A stretch of DNA of 64,000 nt from Bradyrhizobium sp. 186 (GCF_023101685.1 NZ_CP082164.1:8804001-8868000); one strand, 5' to 3'. Shown: positions 1 to 10,845, counted from the stretch's first letter. The notes: generated by a model not told the origin, from the sequence alone. Numbers and translations are program-made.

Positions 1-329
1 TGGGTAACGAACTGACCACGCTTGGCGTGGGCCAGCGTGACGGCCACCGACACCCGGACCACGCGCGCGTTGCAGGAGGAATCGACAAACGGATGTAACG
101 GCCTGCGCCAATCTATCCGGCTTCGATTTGAGGCTCTCGCTCGAGCCATTACTGATATCCTTCCACTTGTGTCCTCAATAACTCGCCGGCCTCAAGAAGG
201 GCCATGGCGTCGAACCAGGCTTCGGAATTGTTGGCGCAACCGGTGCTCCATTCGTCCTTTCCGTCTCGCAAACCTCGGCCTTGTGACCTTCCGGTTGGAC
301 GGTGATTCTTTCTCTTTGCCGGCTGTGTC
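1..329. other. Left edge, no gene recognised
   Basis: Short overlapping open frames occur on both strands, but none has a recognisable domain or a convincing ribosome-binding site. The stretch abuts an IS110 transposase remnant and is probably mobile-element flank. Confidence 0.4.
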
Positions 330-650
330 TTACGCGGTGTGAGCCAACAAATCTGCGGCGTAGTTCTGGCACTTTGCGAGCATGCTCCAGGCCATGCGTG
401 CGAGTTTTGCGGCCAGGGCAACGACCAATACGTTTGAGTGGACCCGCTTGGACGCAGCTTCGAGCAAGGTCCGAAGACGTGCTTGGGCCAGCTTCGGCGC
501 CTCGAAAGTACGGCTCTGGCCTCCTGGATGGACAGTGTTCGCAGGTAACCGTTGCCGCGCCTCGATATACGGGCGAGCATGGTTCGATCGCCGGTCGAGA
601 TTGTTTCGGTACCAGACCAAGCCATGCTGCGAGGTCGCTGCCGTTATGAA
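330..650 (-). pseudogene. IS110-family transposase C-terminal remnant
   Basis: Two minus-strand frames together spell the C-terminal part of an IS110-type transposase. One (about 625 down to 500) carries TMLARISRRGNGYLRTL, the helix-hairpin segment typical of the family's second domain. The other (about 500 down to 330) ends with NVLVVALAAKLARMAW, the usual last conserved block. A frameshift separates them, and the N-terminal DEDD catalytic domain is absent. The fragment abuts an IS21 remnant at about 650-670. It cannot encode a working transposase. Confidence 0.7.
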
Positions 651-672
651 AGGCATCACCAGTTCGACCGCG

Positions 673-1295
673 CTCACCTTCGAGCAGCCCTTCGGTTTGA
701 TGATCGATCGCGACGTAACCGAGCGGAGGAACAAAAGGTTCATCGTGCGCCTGAAGTTCGCCTCGCTACGGCAGACCGCAATCGTCGAAGATGTCGATCT
801 GCGCGCTCCACGCGGCATCGACCGCGCCTTGTTTGCCAAGCTCGTCGATGGCGATTGGATCAGCCGCAAGCACAATTTGCTAATCACCGGGCCGACCGGC
901 GTCGACAAGAGCTGGATCGCCTGCGCGCTCGGCCACAAGGCAGGCCGCGGCAACCGAGGTCCTATACTATCGCCTGCCAAGGCTGTTCGACGCTCGTGCG
1001 CTCGCCCGCAGCGACGGACGTTATGCGCGGCTGCTCAGACGCTATTGAGGGGCGATTTGCTCATCCTTGATGACTGGGACCTCGCTCCGCTCACCGTCGA
1101 GCAGCGGTCGCGATCCCCTCGAAGTCGCCGATGATCGCGACCAGCGCGGATCGACCATCATCATCAGCCATGTACCGGTCGAAATTGGCACGAGATTATC
1201 GCCGACCCGGCCCGTCGCTGACGCCGTCCTCGACTCCTCCACAACGCTCATCGCCTCGCACTCAAACAGCATGCGAAAGATCACTGCGCAGCGCG
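673..1295 (+). pseudogene. istB: IS21 helper ATPase IstB, degenerate
   Basis: The frame beginning LTFEQPFGLMIDRD follows the IstB family: a helical N-terminus, then a Walker A region that reads GPTGVDKSW instead of the usual GPTGVGKSW, then Walker B LLILDDW. A frameshift near 950 moves the middle part into another frame and a second near 1120 moves the tail, which retains the SMRK motif near 1270. IstB normally assists the IS21 transposase IstA in target selection; no istA lies next to this copy. The altered P-loop and frameshifts mark it as dead. Confidence 0.75.
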
Positions 1296-1581
1296 CCGAT
1301 CTTGATGCAATCAAGAAAACTTGCCCCAACATGATGGCAACGGCACCCCAACCGCCTTCGTCTGAACGGGTGGCTGTGATCGGACTGAATGCTCGCGCTT
1401 AAATCGGAATCCCTGGCCGCGATCGCCGGAATCCGCACCTCGCGTCTCATCTTATTTTCTTGAGCGAGCTCGCACCCTCCCGCTACACATCGCCCGGTTA
1501 TGCAACTCACCACCCTTGGGTTAACAGCGGTCGATTCGGCAGAATGCAACTGTTGATCGGTTATGTAGTTAGAAGAGCTAG
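1296..1581. other. Intergenic, nothing recognised
   Basis: This stretch lies between the IstB remnant and the aminotransferase gene. Open frames on both strands lack homology cues. Near-identity with the second aminotransferase copy starts at 1582, so the left boundary of the duplicated segment is here. Confidence 0.5.
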
Positions 1582-2880
1582 AGGGCTAGGGGCGAACACG
1601 TTCTCCGAGATGCGCGATAGCGGCTTCTATGCCGCCTTTACCATGAGGGATTCCTATCGCCTTGAGCCCGATCTCAACCACGCCCAGAGCGCCCAAAATC
1701 ATTGGTGCGTTGACATGGCCCATATGGGCGATACGAAACGCCCGCCCCTGGAGATTACTGATGCCGATGCCAAGGACCACGCCGCATTTGTCGTTGCAGT
1801 AATGATGGAGCCTCATCGGATCATAACCGCTGCCCATAAGCACGGTCGTGACCACATTGGATCGCTCTGAATCCTCGCGGATGTTGAAGCTGAGCACGTG
1901 CCTCTCACTCCACACCGCCACCGCACGTCGCACCGCTTCGGCGAGCAGTTGATGACGACCGAAAACGTTCTCCAATCCCTCATCGAACAGCATGTCGACG
2001 GCCTGGCGGAGTGCGAAGAGCAGGTGTACCGGTGGAGTTCCGGCGTAGCGCCGGTAGTGCTCGATACCGTCGCGCTCAGTCCAGTCCCAATAGGGCGTGC
2101 GCATGTTGGCCGCCTGATGAACGGCACTCGCGCGCTCGCTGACGGCAACGAAGCCGAGTCCCGGTGGCGTCATTAATCCTTTCTGCGAACCGGACATCGC
2201 GACATCGATGCCCCATTTGTCCATCTCAAACGGCATGCAGCCGAGGGAGGCCACGGCGTCGACCATGTAGAGCGCGGGATGGCCAGCCGCACGGATCGTC
2301 TTTCCGATCTTCTCGATGTCGTTCACGACACCAGAAGCGGTGTCGACTTGTGTGACGAGAATAGCTTTGATGGTGTGATCCTTATCGGCGCGCAACAGCG
2401 CCTCAACCTCACTGGCGCGCACCGCGCGGGTCCAGTCTCCTCTGAGCACCTCCACCTTAGCGCCCATAGCGCGCGCGGCATTACCCCACCCGACCGCGAA
2501 ACTGCCGCTCTCCAGGACCAACACCTTGTCGCCGCGCGAGAGCACATTGGAGAGCACAGCTTCCCAGGCGCCATGGCCGTTGGCGATATAGATGTAGGAT
2601 TTTCCCTTGGTCGCAAACAACTTCGACAGATCGCGCAACAGGCCTTCGGTCAAATCGACCATTGGCTTGGAATAGATGTCGAGCGCCGGCCGGTGCATGG
2701 CGCGTAGCACCTCGTCAGGTATGGTCGTAGGCCCCGGAAGGGCAAGAAACTCGCGGCCGGCACGTACAATCATGGAAACTGCCCCATGGTTGGACAACCA
2801 CTTGTAATCGGATCAGGGGGTTGAAACTTGCGAACCACAGTCGAAAAACCGCAGAAGTTCAGCGATGCAGACCGAAACTG
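1582..2880. repeat. Segmental duplication, copy 1
   Basis: About 1.3 kb containing the aminotransferase and its upstream region recurs at 13562-14860 in the same orientation, 11,980 bp away. Only a few substitutions are visible by eye (for example near 2769 and 2786). Similarity decays over the next ~80 bp, so the sharp left boundary and ragged right boundary differ in age or mechanism. Confidence 0.9.
1586..2773 (-). CDS. Class V aminotransferase (serine/alanine-glyoxylate type), copy 1
   Basis: This is a cytosolic PLP enzyme of the SgaA-like fold-type I class V family, which moves the amino group between a small amino acid (serine, alanine, aspartate) and a 2-oxo acid such as glyoxylate or pyruvate. 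The start used is the ATG at 2773 (protein MIVRAGREFL); a TTG eight codons upstream is possible. PGPTTIP near residue 13 is the family's N-terminal signature, MVDAVASLG holds the Asp that contacts the pyridine nitrogen, and SGSQKG near residue 198 holds the Schiff-base Lys. About 395 residues is the usual length, so it looks complete. It lies downstream of the ThDP enzyme on the same strand, separated by about 770 bp. A near-identical copy lies at 13566-14753. The substrate is unknown. Confidence 0.85.
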   Translation of the reverse strand: MIVRAGREFLALPGPTTIPDEVLRAMHRPALDIYSKPMVDLTEGLLRDLSKLFATKGKSYIYIANGHGAWEAVLSNVLSRGDKVLVLESGSFAVGWGNAARAMGAKVEVLRGDWTRAVRASEVEALLRADKDHTIKAILVTQVDTASGVVNDIEKIGKTIRAAGHPALYMVDAVASLGCMPFEMDKWGIDVAMSGSQKGLMTPPGLGFVAVSERASAVHQAANMRTPYWDWTERDGIEHYRRYAGTPPVHLLFALRQAVDMLFDEGLENVFGRHQLLAEAVRRAVAVWSERHVLSFNIREDSERSNVVTTVLMGSGYDPMRLHHYCNDKCGVVLGIGISNLQGRAFRIAHMGHVNAPMILGALGVVEIGLKAIGIPHGKGGIEAAIAHLGERVRP

Positions 2881-3540
2881 CGCAGGATTCCAAATGTAGG
2901 CGCCTCGAGACCTTCAGGTCGGTGCCACTTAGTCTGAGGAATTGAATCCGGTAGGCACAGGGCCGACCAAGCACGCGATTGGATCCCGGATCCTTAGAAC
3001 CCGGTCGCTTCGGTCTGGAAGACTATCTTGAAGTCAAGTCGATTGCTGGCTCTATTGAGCGCTGAACTGCGAACCCCAAGCGTTTAAGAAGGGTTCTTCT
3101 CCGGATGCAGTCGGAGATCTGAGATTGCAAGCATCGAGATCTTCCCCTCGAGGGCTTGCTCTTGGCTGGTAAGCTTCCCCTTGAGAGTACACCATCTGCT
3201 GCGCCTACATCGCACGCACCTAGCAAGCCCCGAGATCACGGTGTCGCCCAGGGTTCAACAGCCGACGGCTAAAGGAAGATTAGATTCTTCGGCACCTCAA
3301 AACAGAAATGCCTGCGCGAAATCGTCCGCAGCCGACACTTGAGTGGGCATAGCGGCGCGCACACATCACCGGCCACAATCTCCGTGTCTTTTCCGCGGAA
3401 GCTAGTGCCGCGAGTCGTTCTGAACGCCTCGTCGCGCCTGATTAGGATTCAAATTGGCCCCTCACCGGGACGCAACTCGTCCACCCATAACAGACGGCGC
3501 CTGAGCGTCGAGCCAACACCTAGGGCCAAGACCCTAACCG
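2881..3540. other. Intergenic, no gene recognised
   Basis: This stretch separates the ThDP enzyme from aminotransferase copy 1. The part up to about 2965 is a diverged continuation of the duplicated segment. No ORF with a family signature, convincing terminator or NifA-type site was seen in the rest. Confidence 0.5.
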
Positions 3541-3542
3541 GC

Positions 3543-5090
3543 CTAAGCGATCAGGACCTCGACCAGATATGGTCCCGGGGTCGCAAGTCCGCGTGCCACC
3601 TCGATATTGAATTCGTCCATCGTTGCCACCCGAGCGCCCGGCACACCCAGGCTTCTGGCCAATCCGAGGAAGTCGATATCAGGCCGGCTGAGATCGAGCA
3701 TATCCAACGCTTTGCGCCCGACGTTTTGCGCCCCGACGTTGGCCAATTCGTCGCGAAGGCAGGCGTATGATCTATTGTTGAACAGCACTGTCGTAATGTT
3801 CAGGCATTCGCGCACCTGTGTCCACAGTGACTGAATGGCGTACATCGCGCTGCCATCCGCCTGCAGGTTGAGCACAGGTCGGTTCGGGCAGGCAATCGCA
3901 GCCCCCGTAGCCATAGGCATTCCGAGCCCAATCGAACCGCCCATGTTCTGGAGCCAAGTGTGTGGCTGCGAGTTCCAAGTTGCTGCAAAAAAACCGCCGC
4001 CACTCGAGATCGACTCATCGACCACGATCGCATTTTCCGGAATCAACGCGCCAAGCGATTGCGAGAGGCTGGCGCCCGTGATTGCCCCAGTTGCTAATGA
4101 CGGCGGATCCAGCTTCGCGGCCTGGCTCGGCATCGATTGAGCATCCAACTCATCCGCAAGTCGCTCGAGCGCGTCCAATGCATCTTCTTCACCACGTGCA
4201 AGCGTCAAGAAGTCCGTGTCCTGAGACGCCATCAAGCTTGGCTTGTCGGGATAGGCAAAGAAGGCCACCGGGATGCGGCTACCCACCAGGACGATATGCT
4301 TGAGTCCCGCAAGTGTCGCACGCGCTTGATTGACTGGGTACGGAAGGCGGTCGACCGCAACACGACCAGCGCCACGCTCGATCCGGCCAACAAATGTTTG
4401 CGCCATGATTTTCGCGCCCGTCTTGGCACATATGCGCGCTGCCAGATCAAGGCCGCGTTGTCGGAGCGCGAGTCCGCCCAGTAGCACCATCGCGGGCTCG
4501 CCCGAACGGAGTGCCTTGGCAGCATCCTTTATGCAATCCTGCGAAACCCGCGCTCTTTTGGGTGCATCAGCCACAGCAGCGGGACCACTGCCTTCGTTCC
4601 ACGCGGTATCCGCCGGAAGAATCAGGGTTGCCACCTGACCGGGCGGGGTGCGCGCCGCTGTGATGGCCGCAGCGCCATCAGCCGCAACACGCGTTGCGTT
4701 GGGGGAGGTACGGACCCAGCCAGAAAACGGCTTTGCTGCACCTTCAATATCAGACGTGAGCGGTGCATCATAGTTGAGGTGGTAGGTTGCGTGATCCCCC
4801 ACGATATTGATGATTGGGCTGGACGCCTTGGTGGCGTTATGCAGATTGGCGAGGCCATTCGCCAATCCTGGGCCAAGGTGTAGCAGCGTGGCAGCCGGCT
4901 TTTCGGCCATACGCGCATAACCGTCCGCAGCGCCAGTAGCGATTCCCTCGAAGAGCACGAGCACGCAGCGCAGACCATCGACGCGATCAAGGGCCGCTAC
5001 AAAGTGCATCTCGGACGTCCCTGGATTTGCAAAGCAGATGTCAACTCCGCCAGCAACTAATGTGCGAACTAGACTTTCAGCGCCGTTCAT
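3543..5090 (-). CDS. ThDP-dependent acetolactate-synthase-like enzyme
   Basis: This 515-residue protein has the three-domain architecture of ThDP-dependent decarboxylases and carboligases. The N-terminal pyrimidine-binding domain has FANPGTSEMHF and the activating Glu in LVLFEGIATGAADGYAR (about residue 48). A central domain follows, then a C-terminal pyrophosphate-binding domain with QADGSAMYA and a downstream NNRSY, the metal/ThDP motif. Length and motifs fit the acetolactate synthase large-subunit-like (IlvX) and benzoylformate decarboxylase group, not housekeeping IlvB. The ATG at 5090 is preceded by AAGGAA at suitable spacing. It probably acts on a 2-oxo acid made by a transaminase such as its downstream neighbour; that is inferred from context. 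The gene appears intact. Confidence 0.85.
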   Translation of the reverse strand: MNGAESLVRTLVAGGVDICFANPGTSEMHFVAALDRVDGLRCVLVLFEGIATGAADGYARMAEKPAATLLHLGPGLANGLANLHNATKASSPIINIVGDHATYHLNYDAPLTSDIEGAAKPFSGWVRTSPNATRVAADGAAAITAARTPPGQVATLILPADTAWNEGSGPAAVADAPKRARVSQDCIKDAAKALRSGEPAMVLLGGLALRQRGLDLAARICAKTGAKIMAQTFVGRIERGAGRVAVDRLPYPVNQARATLAGLKHIVLVGSRIPVAFFAYPDKPSLMASQDTDFLTLARGEEDALDALERLADELDAQSMPSQAAKLDPPSLATGAITGASLSQSLGALIPENAIVVDESISSGGGFFAATWNSQPHTWLQNMGGSIGLGMPMATGAAIACPNRPVLNLQADGSAMYAIQSLWTQVRECLNITTVLFNNRSYACLRDELANVGAQNVGRKALDMLDLSRPDIDFLGLARSLGVPGARVATMDEFNIEVARGLATPGPYLVEVLIA

Positions 5091-5691
<601 letters not shown>

Positions 5692-5979
5692 ATGAGGCGA
5701 TTGAGCACGGCGACGCGCAAGGAACTGAGGTCTGCTCTGGCGCGGCGCTACAGGATATCGAGCCGCGTCGAGAAGGGTCGGATTCTCGATGAGTTCGTCG
5801 CGATTACGGACTTCCATCGGAAGCACGCGATGCGGCTGCTGCGCTGCGATCCTGACGGCCGGAAAGCGGGACGGCGCAATCGTTCGCGGATTTACCAAGA
5901 CGCTGAGCGAAACGCGCTGATACTGCTTTGGGAGGCCGCAGATCGGGTGTGCGGCAAGCGTCTGAAGGCCCTTCTGCCG
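5692..5979 (+). pseudogene. Integrase-type (ISNCY-like) transposase, N-terminal part
   Basis: The ATG at 5692 follows a GGGG-type ribosome site and opens a frame with TATRKELRSALARRY, KGRILDEFVAITDFHRKHAMRLL and LWEAADRVCGKRLKALLP. This is the conserved N-terminus of a group of DDE integrase-core transposases common in rhizobia. Homology stops after about 96 residues; the frame then runs into an IS256 element. The matching C-terminal part lies at about 9155-9738, so one gene was probably split and its core lost. Confidence 0.7.
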
Positions 5980-6075
5980 AGCTATCGCCCAAAGTTGGTG
6001 ACGGCGGGAATCGGAAAGGCGGCATACGTGGGGGTGCTTGACGCCTCCACTTCTCCACCGAAGGAGCGATATGCC

Positions 6076-7053
6076 GTGTCCAACGATAACGTCATCCATC
6101 TGATTCAGCCAGGAATCTTCGACGATCAACTCACAGAAGTGTTGCGCAATGGGGCGCGTGCCCTGCTTGCCCAGGCGGTCGAGGCCGAGATTGCAGACTT
6201 TCTCGGCCAGCATGCCGATTTGAAGACCCGGGACGGCCACCAGCGCGTCGTCCGCCACGGTCACCTGCCGGAGCGCGAGGTGATGACCGGCATCGGTCCG
6301 GTCGCCGTCCGCCAGTCGCGTGTACGCGATCGCGAAGCGGACGCCGCCGATCCTGGCCGCATCCGGTTCTCGCCGTCGATCCTGCCGCCCTACATGCGCC
6401 GATCGAAGTCGATCGAGACGCTGCTGCCGATCCTTTACCTGAAGGGTATTTCGACCGGCGACTTCTCCGAGGCGCTGGCTGCGCTGCTCGGCAAGGATGC
6501 TGCCGGGTTGTCGGCATCCGCCATCGGTCGCCTGAAGGATGGCTGGCTCGACGAGCACGCCGGGTGGCAGAGGCGCGATCTGTCGGCGGTGCTGATCGGC
6601 GCGACGCCGGAAGGCCGCAAGGAACTGGTCGGCTTCACCGATGGCGCCCGCGAGAGCGCGCAGGACTGGCGCGATCTGCTGCTCGATCTGAAGCGGCGCG
6701 GGCTCGACGTGGCGCCGCGGCTCGTCATCGCCGATGGCGCACTCGGGTTCTGGAAGGCGGCCGGCGAGGTCTGGCCGAAAACGCGCGAGCAGCGCTGCTG
6801 GGTGCAGAAGACCGCCAACGTGCTCGCCACGTTGCCGAAGAGCCAGCAGCCGAAGGCCAAACGCGCGTTGCAGGAAATCTGGATGGCTGAAACGAAGCTC
6901 GCCGCCGAGCTGGCGTTCGACGCCTTCATCGAGAGCTACGCGCTGAAGTACGAGAAGGCCGCCGATTGCCTGAGCAAGGATCGAGACGCGCTACTGGCGT
7001 TCTACGACTTCCCGGCCGAGCACTGGAAACACTTGCGGACGACAGATGAGATG
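6076..7053 (+). pseudogene. IS256-family (Mutator-type) transposase, C-terminally truncated
   Basis: The frame uses GTG at 6076 with AAGGAG ten bases upstream. It continues through VEAEIADFLGQ, RQSRVRDR, the first catalytic Asp region (LVGFTDGARESAQDWRDLL), a second Asp in LVIADGALGFWKA and CWVQKTANVLATLPK. After HWKHLRTTDE the family sequence ends abruptly near 7050, where HLRTTNPIES and the catalytic Glu should follow. The remaining residues to 7347 are unrelated. The element sits inside the integrase-type transposase and was itself broken, probably by later insertion of the neighbouring IS110. Confidence 0.8.
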
Positions 7054-7376
7054 GACAAGCGATTTTTTCATGGCCGAGGCGACGATTGCGGAGATCGCCG
7101 TAAGTCCATTCTTTTGTTCGGTCGCGCTGCGGGCCATTCTTCCGTCCCGGCCACCGATCTCGCAGCCGCCGCGCGCAGGGGCGGTCAAGGCTGGCCGCAT
7201 TTGCGGCCACCGCAAGGCTTGGCCTTGACCGCCCGAGCACGACGGCACGCTGGCGTGGAACGGGACTGGGTTCCTGGCCTGGCTAGACCTTGCCGTCAAC
7301 CGCGACTATGGTTGTTGGGCGCGGGGCGACCTCGTGGCGAAGCGTGACGCGTCGGCTGCAAGCGTCACCGGACTGC
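7054..7376. other. IS junction region, no gene recognised
   Basis: This stretch lies between the truncated IS256 transposase and the stop of the minus-strand IS110 transposase. It should contain the IS110 3' flank and the left remnant of an earlier insertion. No family-level match was made in any frame. Confidence 0.4.
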
Positions 7377-8612
7377 CTATTTTGTCCTGCCGGACTGAGG
7401 CGCCCGCGCGCCCGCTCTTGGCCGCCGCGCTTTCCATTGCGACACGAATTGTTCGTAGTTTCGCTCCGCCTGGGCGGCAATCAGCATCTCGCGGTCGCGC
7501 AGCGCCTTGATGTTGTAGGCATAGGCAGGTCCACGCCGGCTGCCTTTCTGTTGCGGATGTCCGGCTTGAAGTTGCATTGCGCGGGTCTTGTTGGCCACCA
7601 GGGCCGGGCGCGCCCACAGGTAATCTTCGCCCTTCGTCAACAATTGCCAGCAGAGCACAGTGAGCTTGCGAGCCACGGCCACCGCGGCGATCTGATGGCC
7701 GCGCCGGGCGCGGATGCGGACAAAAAAAGCATGCAGTGGACCGGGCGCCTTGGCCGCTGCCCAGGCCGCCTCGACCAGCATGGCACGCGCGTGAGAACGG
7801 CCGATCTTGCTGATACGACCGTGATGGGCAGCTCCCAGTCCCGACTGCCGCACCCGCGGGTTCAGCCCGAAATAGCTCACCAGCTTCTGCGGGCTGTTGA
7901 ACCGGCCGATGTCGCCGATCGCTGCCACGATCCCGGCGGCGACCGCGAGATTGACGCCGGTGATTGTCATCAATCTGTTGACCGCGGGATCGTCCATGGC
8001 GTCCTGTGCGATCTCGCGGTCGAGCAGGGCCAGGTCTTCCGCCAACCGGTCAAGCTCACGGACGTGCCGATCGATCGCTGCGCGTTCATCGTCCGGCAAC
8101 TGTTGAGCGGCCAACCACGCCCGGCCGCGGGCGTTGAAAAGATCGGCATGCGGGCACTTCGGGATCAGGTGCGCGTGCAGGATCGAATGCACCTCGTTCT
8201 TGAGCCGCGTGCGATGCCGCACGACCTGGTAGCGCCGCGCCACCAGCCTGCGCTTGCGTTCGGTCTCCGCGTCAGGCGTCCAGATCTGCGGCAGATACCC
8301 GGCCGCCTGCAGACTGGCGAGCGTGCCGGCATCGATCTTGTCGGTTTTGACGTGAGCCTGGGCGATCGCCTTCACCTGCAGCGGATTGGCGATAATCACC
8401 CGCGCCACAAACGGCGCCAGAACCCGCGACACCGCCATGCTGTTGGCAGTCGCTTCGAGCACCACCTCATCGCTGGCCAGCAGGGTCTTGCCAAATCCCT
8501 CGAGCGCAGTCCGTGTCATATCAACCCGGCCCGCATGTCGGAGCTTGCCGTCTTCCCAAAACACCACCTCCCCGAAAGTTCGGTGGACGTCGATGCCAAT
8601 CACCCGTCGCAT
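7377..8612 (-). CDS. IS110-family DEDD transposase, complete
   Basis: A 411-residue transposase of the IS110 family, which uses a RuvC-like DEDD domain and a separate serine-containing domain to move circular intermediates. Motifs in order: VIGIDVHR near the N-terminus, VVLEATANSM, VKTDKIDAGTLA, the GVNLAVAAGIVAAIGDIGRF helix-hairpin and the SYFGLNPRVRQSG block. The ATG at 8612 is chosen because AGGAGG lies just upstream; the frame also has a GTG at 8618. The C-terminus is extended by about 60 residues beyond many relatives. No frameshift is visible. Such elements encode guide RNA in flanking non-coding DNA, most often beside the start codon (8613-8835). Confidence 0.9.
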   Translation of the reverse strand: MRRVIGIDVHRTFGEVVFWEDGKLRHAGRVDMTRTALEGFGKTLLASDEVVLEATANSMAVSRVLAPFVARVIIANPLQVKAIAQAHVKTDKIDAGTLASLQAAGYLPQIWTPDAETERKRRLVARRYQVVRHRTRLKNEVHSILHAHLIPKCPHADLFNARGRAWLAAQQLPDDERAAIDRHVRELDRLAEDLALLDREIAQDAMDDPAVNRLMTITGVNLAVAAGIVAAIGDIGRFNSPQKLVSYFGLNPRVRQSGLGAAHHGRISKIGRSHARAMLVEAAWAAAKAPGPLHAFFVRIRARRGHQIAAVAVARKLTVLCWQLLTKGEDYLWARPALVANKTRAMQLQAGHPQQKGSRRGPAYAYNIKALRDREMLIAAQAERNYEQFVSQWKARRPRAGARAPQSGRTK

Positions 8613-8835
8613 TTGCACCTCCTGCTTGATATGACGGGAGCTGCGGGCGACACGACAACTACGGATTCGCGCTCCCAGCGCAACCGGGCGAGTCGCAGAG
8701 GCGGCCAGCTACTAACTCGAGCTCTCGGCTCATCGTATGCATCGGCCTGCCCGCACATCGTGCTCCCGGTGCCTCTGTCCCGATGGTCGCACCATACGCC
8801 ACGATGCAGAACACCGCAGCGGAACGTTGGCACCG

Positions 8836-9015
8836 AGAAATCTCATACTGGCTACCAATCCGCTCGAACGGGTCAACGGCGAGATCAAGCGGCGGACCGA
8901 AGTGGTCGGCATCTTTCCCAACGAGGACGCGACGCCATCACCCGCCTGGTCGGCGCCATCCTGCTCGAGCAGAACGATGAATGGGCGGTCCAGCGTGGCC
9001 GCTACATGACACGAT
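8836..9015 (+). pseudogene. IS256-family transposase C-terminal fragment
   Basis: Two frames give NPLERVNGEIKRRTEVVGIFPNE and, after a frameshift near 8930, AITRLVGAILLEQNDEWAVQRGRYM. These are the C-terminal blocks of an IS256-type transposase and include the catalytic Glu. The subgroup (NPLERVN) differs from the IS256 at 6076, so it is a separate element. Confidence 0.75.
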
Positions 9016-9154
9016 CGCGCCGTTGGGCGATGATCCCGCCGTCAGCTTCCCGGCAATCGCCAGCTGACCGATCCGGCCCATGCCGGCGAACCGTGGTGAC
9101 CGAAACTCAGCTACACCACGCCACGGGGCGCGATCCAGGAGCGCGACGGGGCGC

Positions 9155-9738
9155 GTGTTCACAAGACGTACAGCGCCCCCGCGACCCCGCATCAGCGGCT
9201 GGTTGCCGAAGCAGGAACACCTGATGCTGTCCGCGTCCGCGTCAATGAAATCTTTGGCGGCCTCGATCCGGTCGCCTTACTGCGCGATATCCGAGCCGTG
9301 CAGGAGCAGTTGGCCAGTCTCACAGACCCCGCCCCAGCAAGCCATCCAGCTTCGGCGCCACCGATTGAGCAGTTTTTGTCGAGCTTGCGAATCGCGTGGA
9401 AAGAAGGAGCAAGACGCCCGACCGACAGGCCAATTGCGAAGCCGAAGCGAGAGCGACGACGCCCCGATCCGCTCGTCAAAGCCACGCCACAGCTGCGCGA
9501 ATGGTTCGAGGCCGAGCCGTGGCGAACCAGCAGCGAACTCCTGTCCAAGCTTCAGGCCGAATACCCCGGGATTTATCCGAGCAAAGTACTCCGAACGCTC
9601 CAACGTCGCCTCAAATTGTGGCGCGGCGAGCAAGCAAGCGCGCTGTTGTTTGGCTCCGGAGAAAAGACGGCGCAAACCGACGCGACGTGCTCAAGGCTGG
9701 CGCGATGCGCCACCGCCTCCGGCGGCTTGCGGCCTTGA
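9155..9738 (+). pseudogene. Integrase-type (ISNCY-like) transposase, C-terminal part
   Basis: The early part reads VHKTYSAPATPHQRLVAEA then GLDPVALLRDIRAVQEQLA, the conserved post-catalytic region of the same integrase-type group whose N-terminus lies at 5692. It continues to the characteristic tail with LREWFEAEPWRT and VLRTLQRRLKLWRGE. About 3.2 kb of nested IS256, IS110 and IS256 fragments lies between the halves. The DDE core is missing, so no active product is expected. Confidence 0.7.
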
Positions 9739-10020
9739 CCACGCCCGATCACCGGTCTGTTGGCTTTGCAAGCGCTCGGTCGCGGACCGAGCGCGACATC
9801 GGCGCGCTCGCAATGCCGACCAGTTGTGCGAGCGGCACCTCCGCTCCCCCGGCGAGGGAGCAAAATAGATGAGGCAACAAGAGCTCGATCGGGAACATCG
9901 TTACATGCGGCAATACGCACTTCCATCCTGATTGCCGCGCCGCAGTGGACTCTGAAGCAGGGCCATTTGGCTCGCTACGTACCGAAGGGAAACTGCGTAT
10001 TCCCACGGACAAAGTAGAGG
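9739..10020. other. Intergenic, nothing recognised
   Basis: GC-rich flank between the integrase-type remnant and the racemase-family gene. Frames are open on both strands, without motifs. Confidence 0.4.
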
Positions 10021-10845
10021 CTATGGTTCTTGCAGTTCTGTCTGGAACAGGCGCCCCCAACCACGGATCAGATCGCAGCATTTAGCCAGTCTCAAGGCGT
10101 GCCAGCACATCGCCTGATTAGAGGAAATTATTGTTTTACCTGTCTGATGCTCAAGTTCGTCAATGATTTCCGCGGCACGAATTTGAGTGCAGGCAATCAC
10201 GACGGTATCAACCTCGACACTGTCAATCACCTGCCGCACCGCTTTCGATATGCTCAAAGGTGAGATAAAGGGAGCTTCAAGCCTAACAAGGCCATGTGGA
10301 TTGTGGAATGCAGCGGCGATCGGTACTTGCACCCCTGTAGTTTCCATGCCTCTAATCATCTTCTCAGCAACCTCGCGGGGATAAGGCGATACGAAACCTA
10401 CCCGAGAGGAGCCGAGTGCTCGCAGAGCTGAAAGGATTGCCGTAAAAGGGTCAGTCACACGTGCGTGCGGATGAACGTTACGGACGAGGCGCTCAAGTTC
10501 TTGTGGTCCCACCACCATAGCCCCGGAGGTGCATCCGAGTGCAACAACGTCTGATGGGCGCATAGTGTTGATTTGTTGCAGAGCGTCATCAAGTCCGTCG
10601 AAAGTCTCCTCCAAGAGGCCGACGCTCAAAGGTTTCTTACGGTGCTCGGGTGAAGCACGACCGATACGGCTCTCATACAGCGCAACGCCAGGAATAGTCA
10701 GCATGGCTCGCGCCTCATGCGAGAGAGTCTGATCGTTGCAAATCACGACCATTCCAATATGAGCACGCGTGCCAATACCGCCGTCCACCTCATATTGGAG
10801 GTTGGACCAGATTTCAGCTGTGTCTTTAGCATGTTTAAGCAGCAT
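10021..10845 (-). CDS. Asp/Glu racemase superfamily (maleate isomerase/EutA-like) protein, copy 1
   Basis: A 274-residue protein of the superfamily that includes maleate cis-trans isomerase, arylmalonate decarboxylase, aspartate racemase and EutA of ectoine utilisation. Both catalytic cysteine contexts are present: VVALGCTSGAM and VVIACTQIRAAEIIDELE. The start is ATG 10845 (MLLKHAKDTAEIW) because AGAGGA precedes it and it aligns with copy 2 at 58526-59356; an upstream start would add 18 unmatched residues. The solute-binding protein gene lies upstream on the same strand with an IS481 fragment between. The substrate is unknown; EutA-like is favoured by the doe/eut-type genes near copy 2. Confidence 0.85.
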   Translation of the reverse strand: MLLKHAKDTAEIWSNLQYEVDGGIGTRAHIGMVVICNDQTLSHEARAMLTIPGVALYESRIGRASPEHRKKPLSVGLLEETFDGLDDALQQINTMRPSDVVALGCTSGAMVVGPQELERLVRNVHPHARVTDPFTAILSALRALGSSRVGFVSPYPREVAEKMIRGMETTGVQVPIAAAFHNPHGLVRLEAPFISPLSISKAVRQVIDSVEVDTVVIACTQIRAAEIIDELEHQTGKTIISSNQAMCWHALRLAKCCDLIRGWGRLFQTELQEP

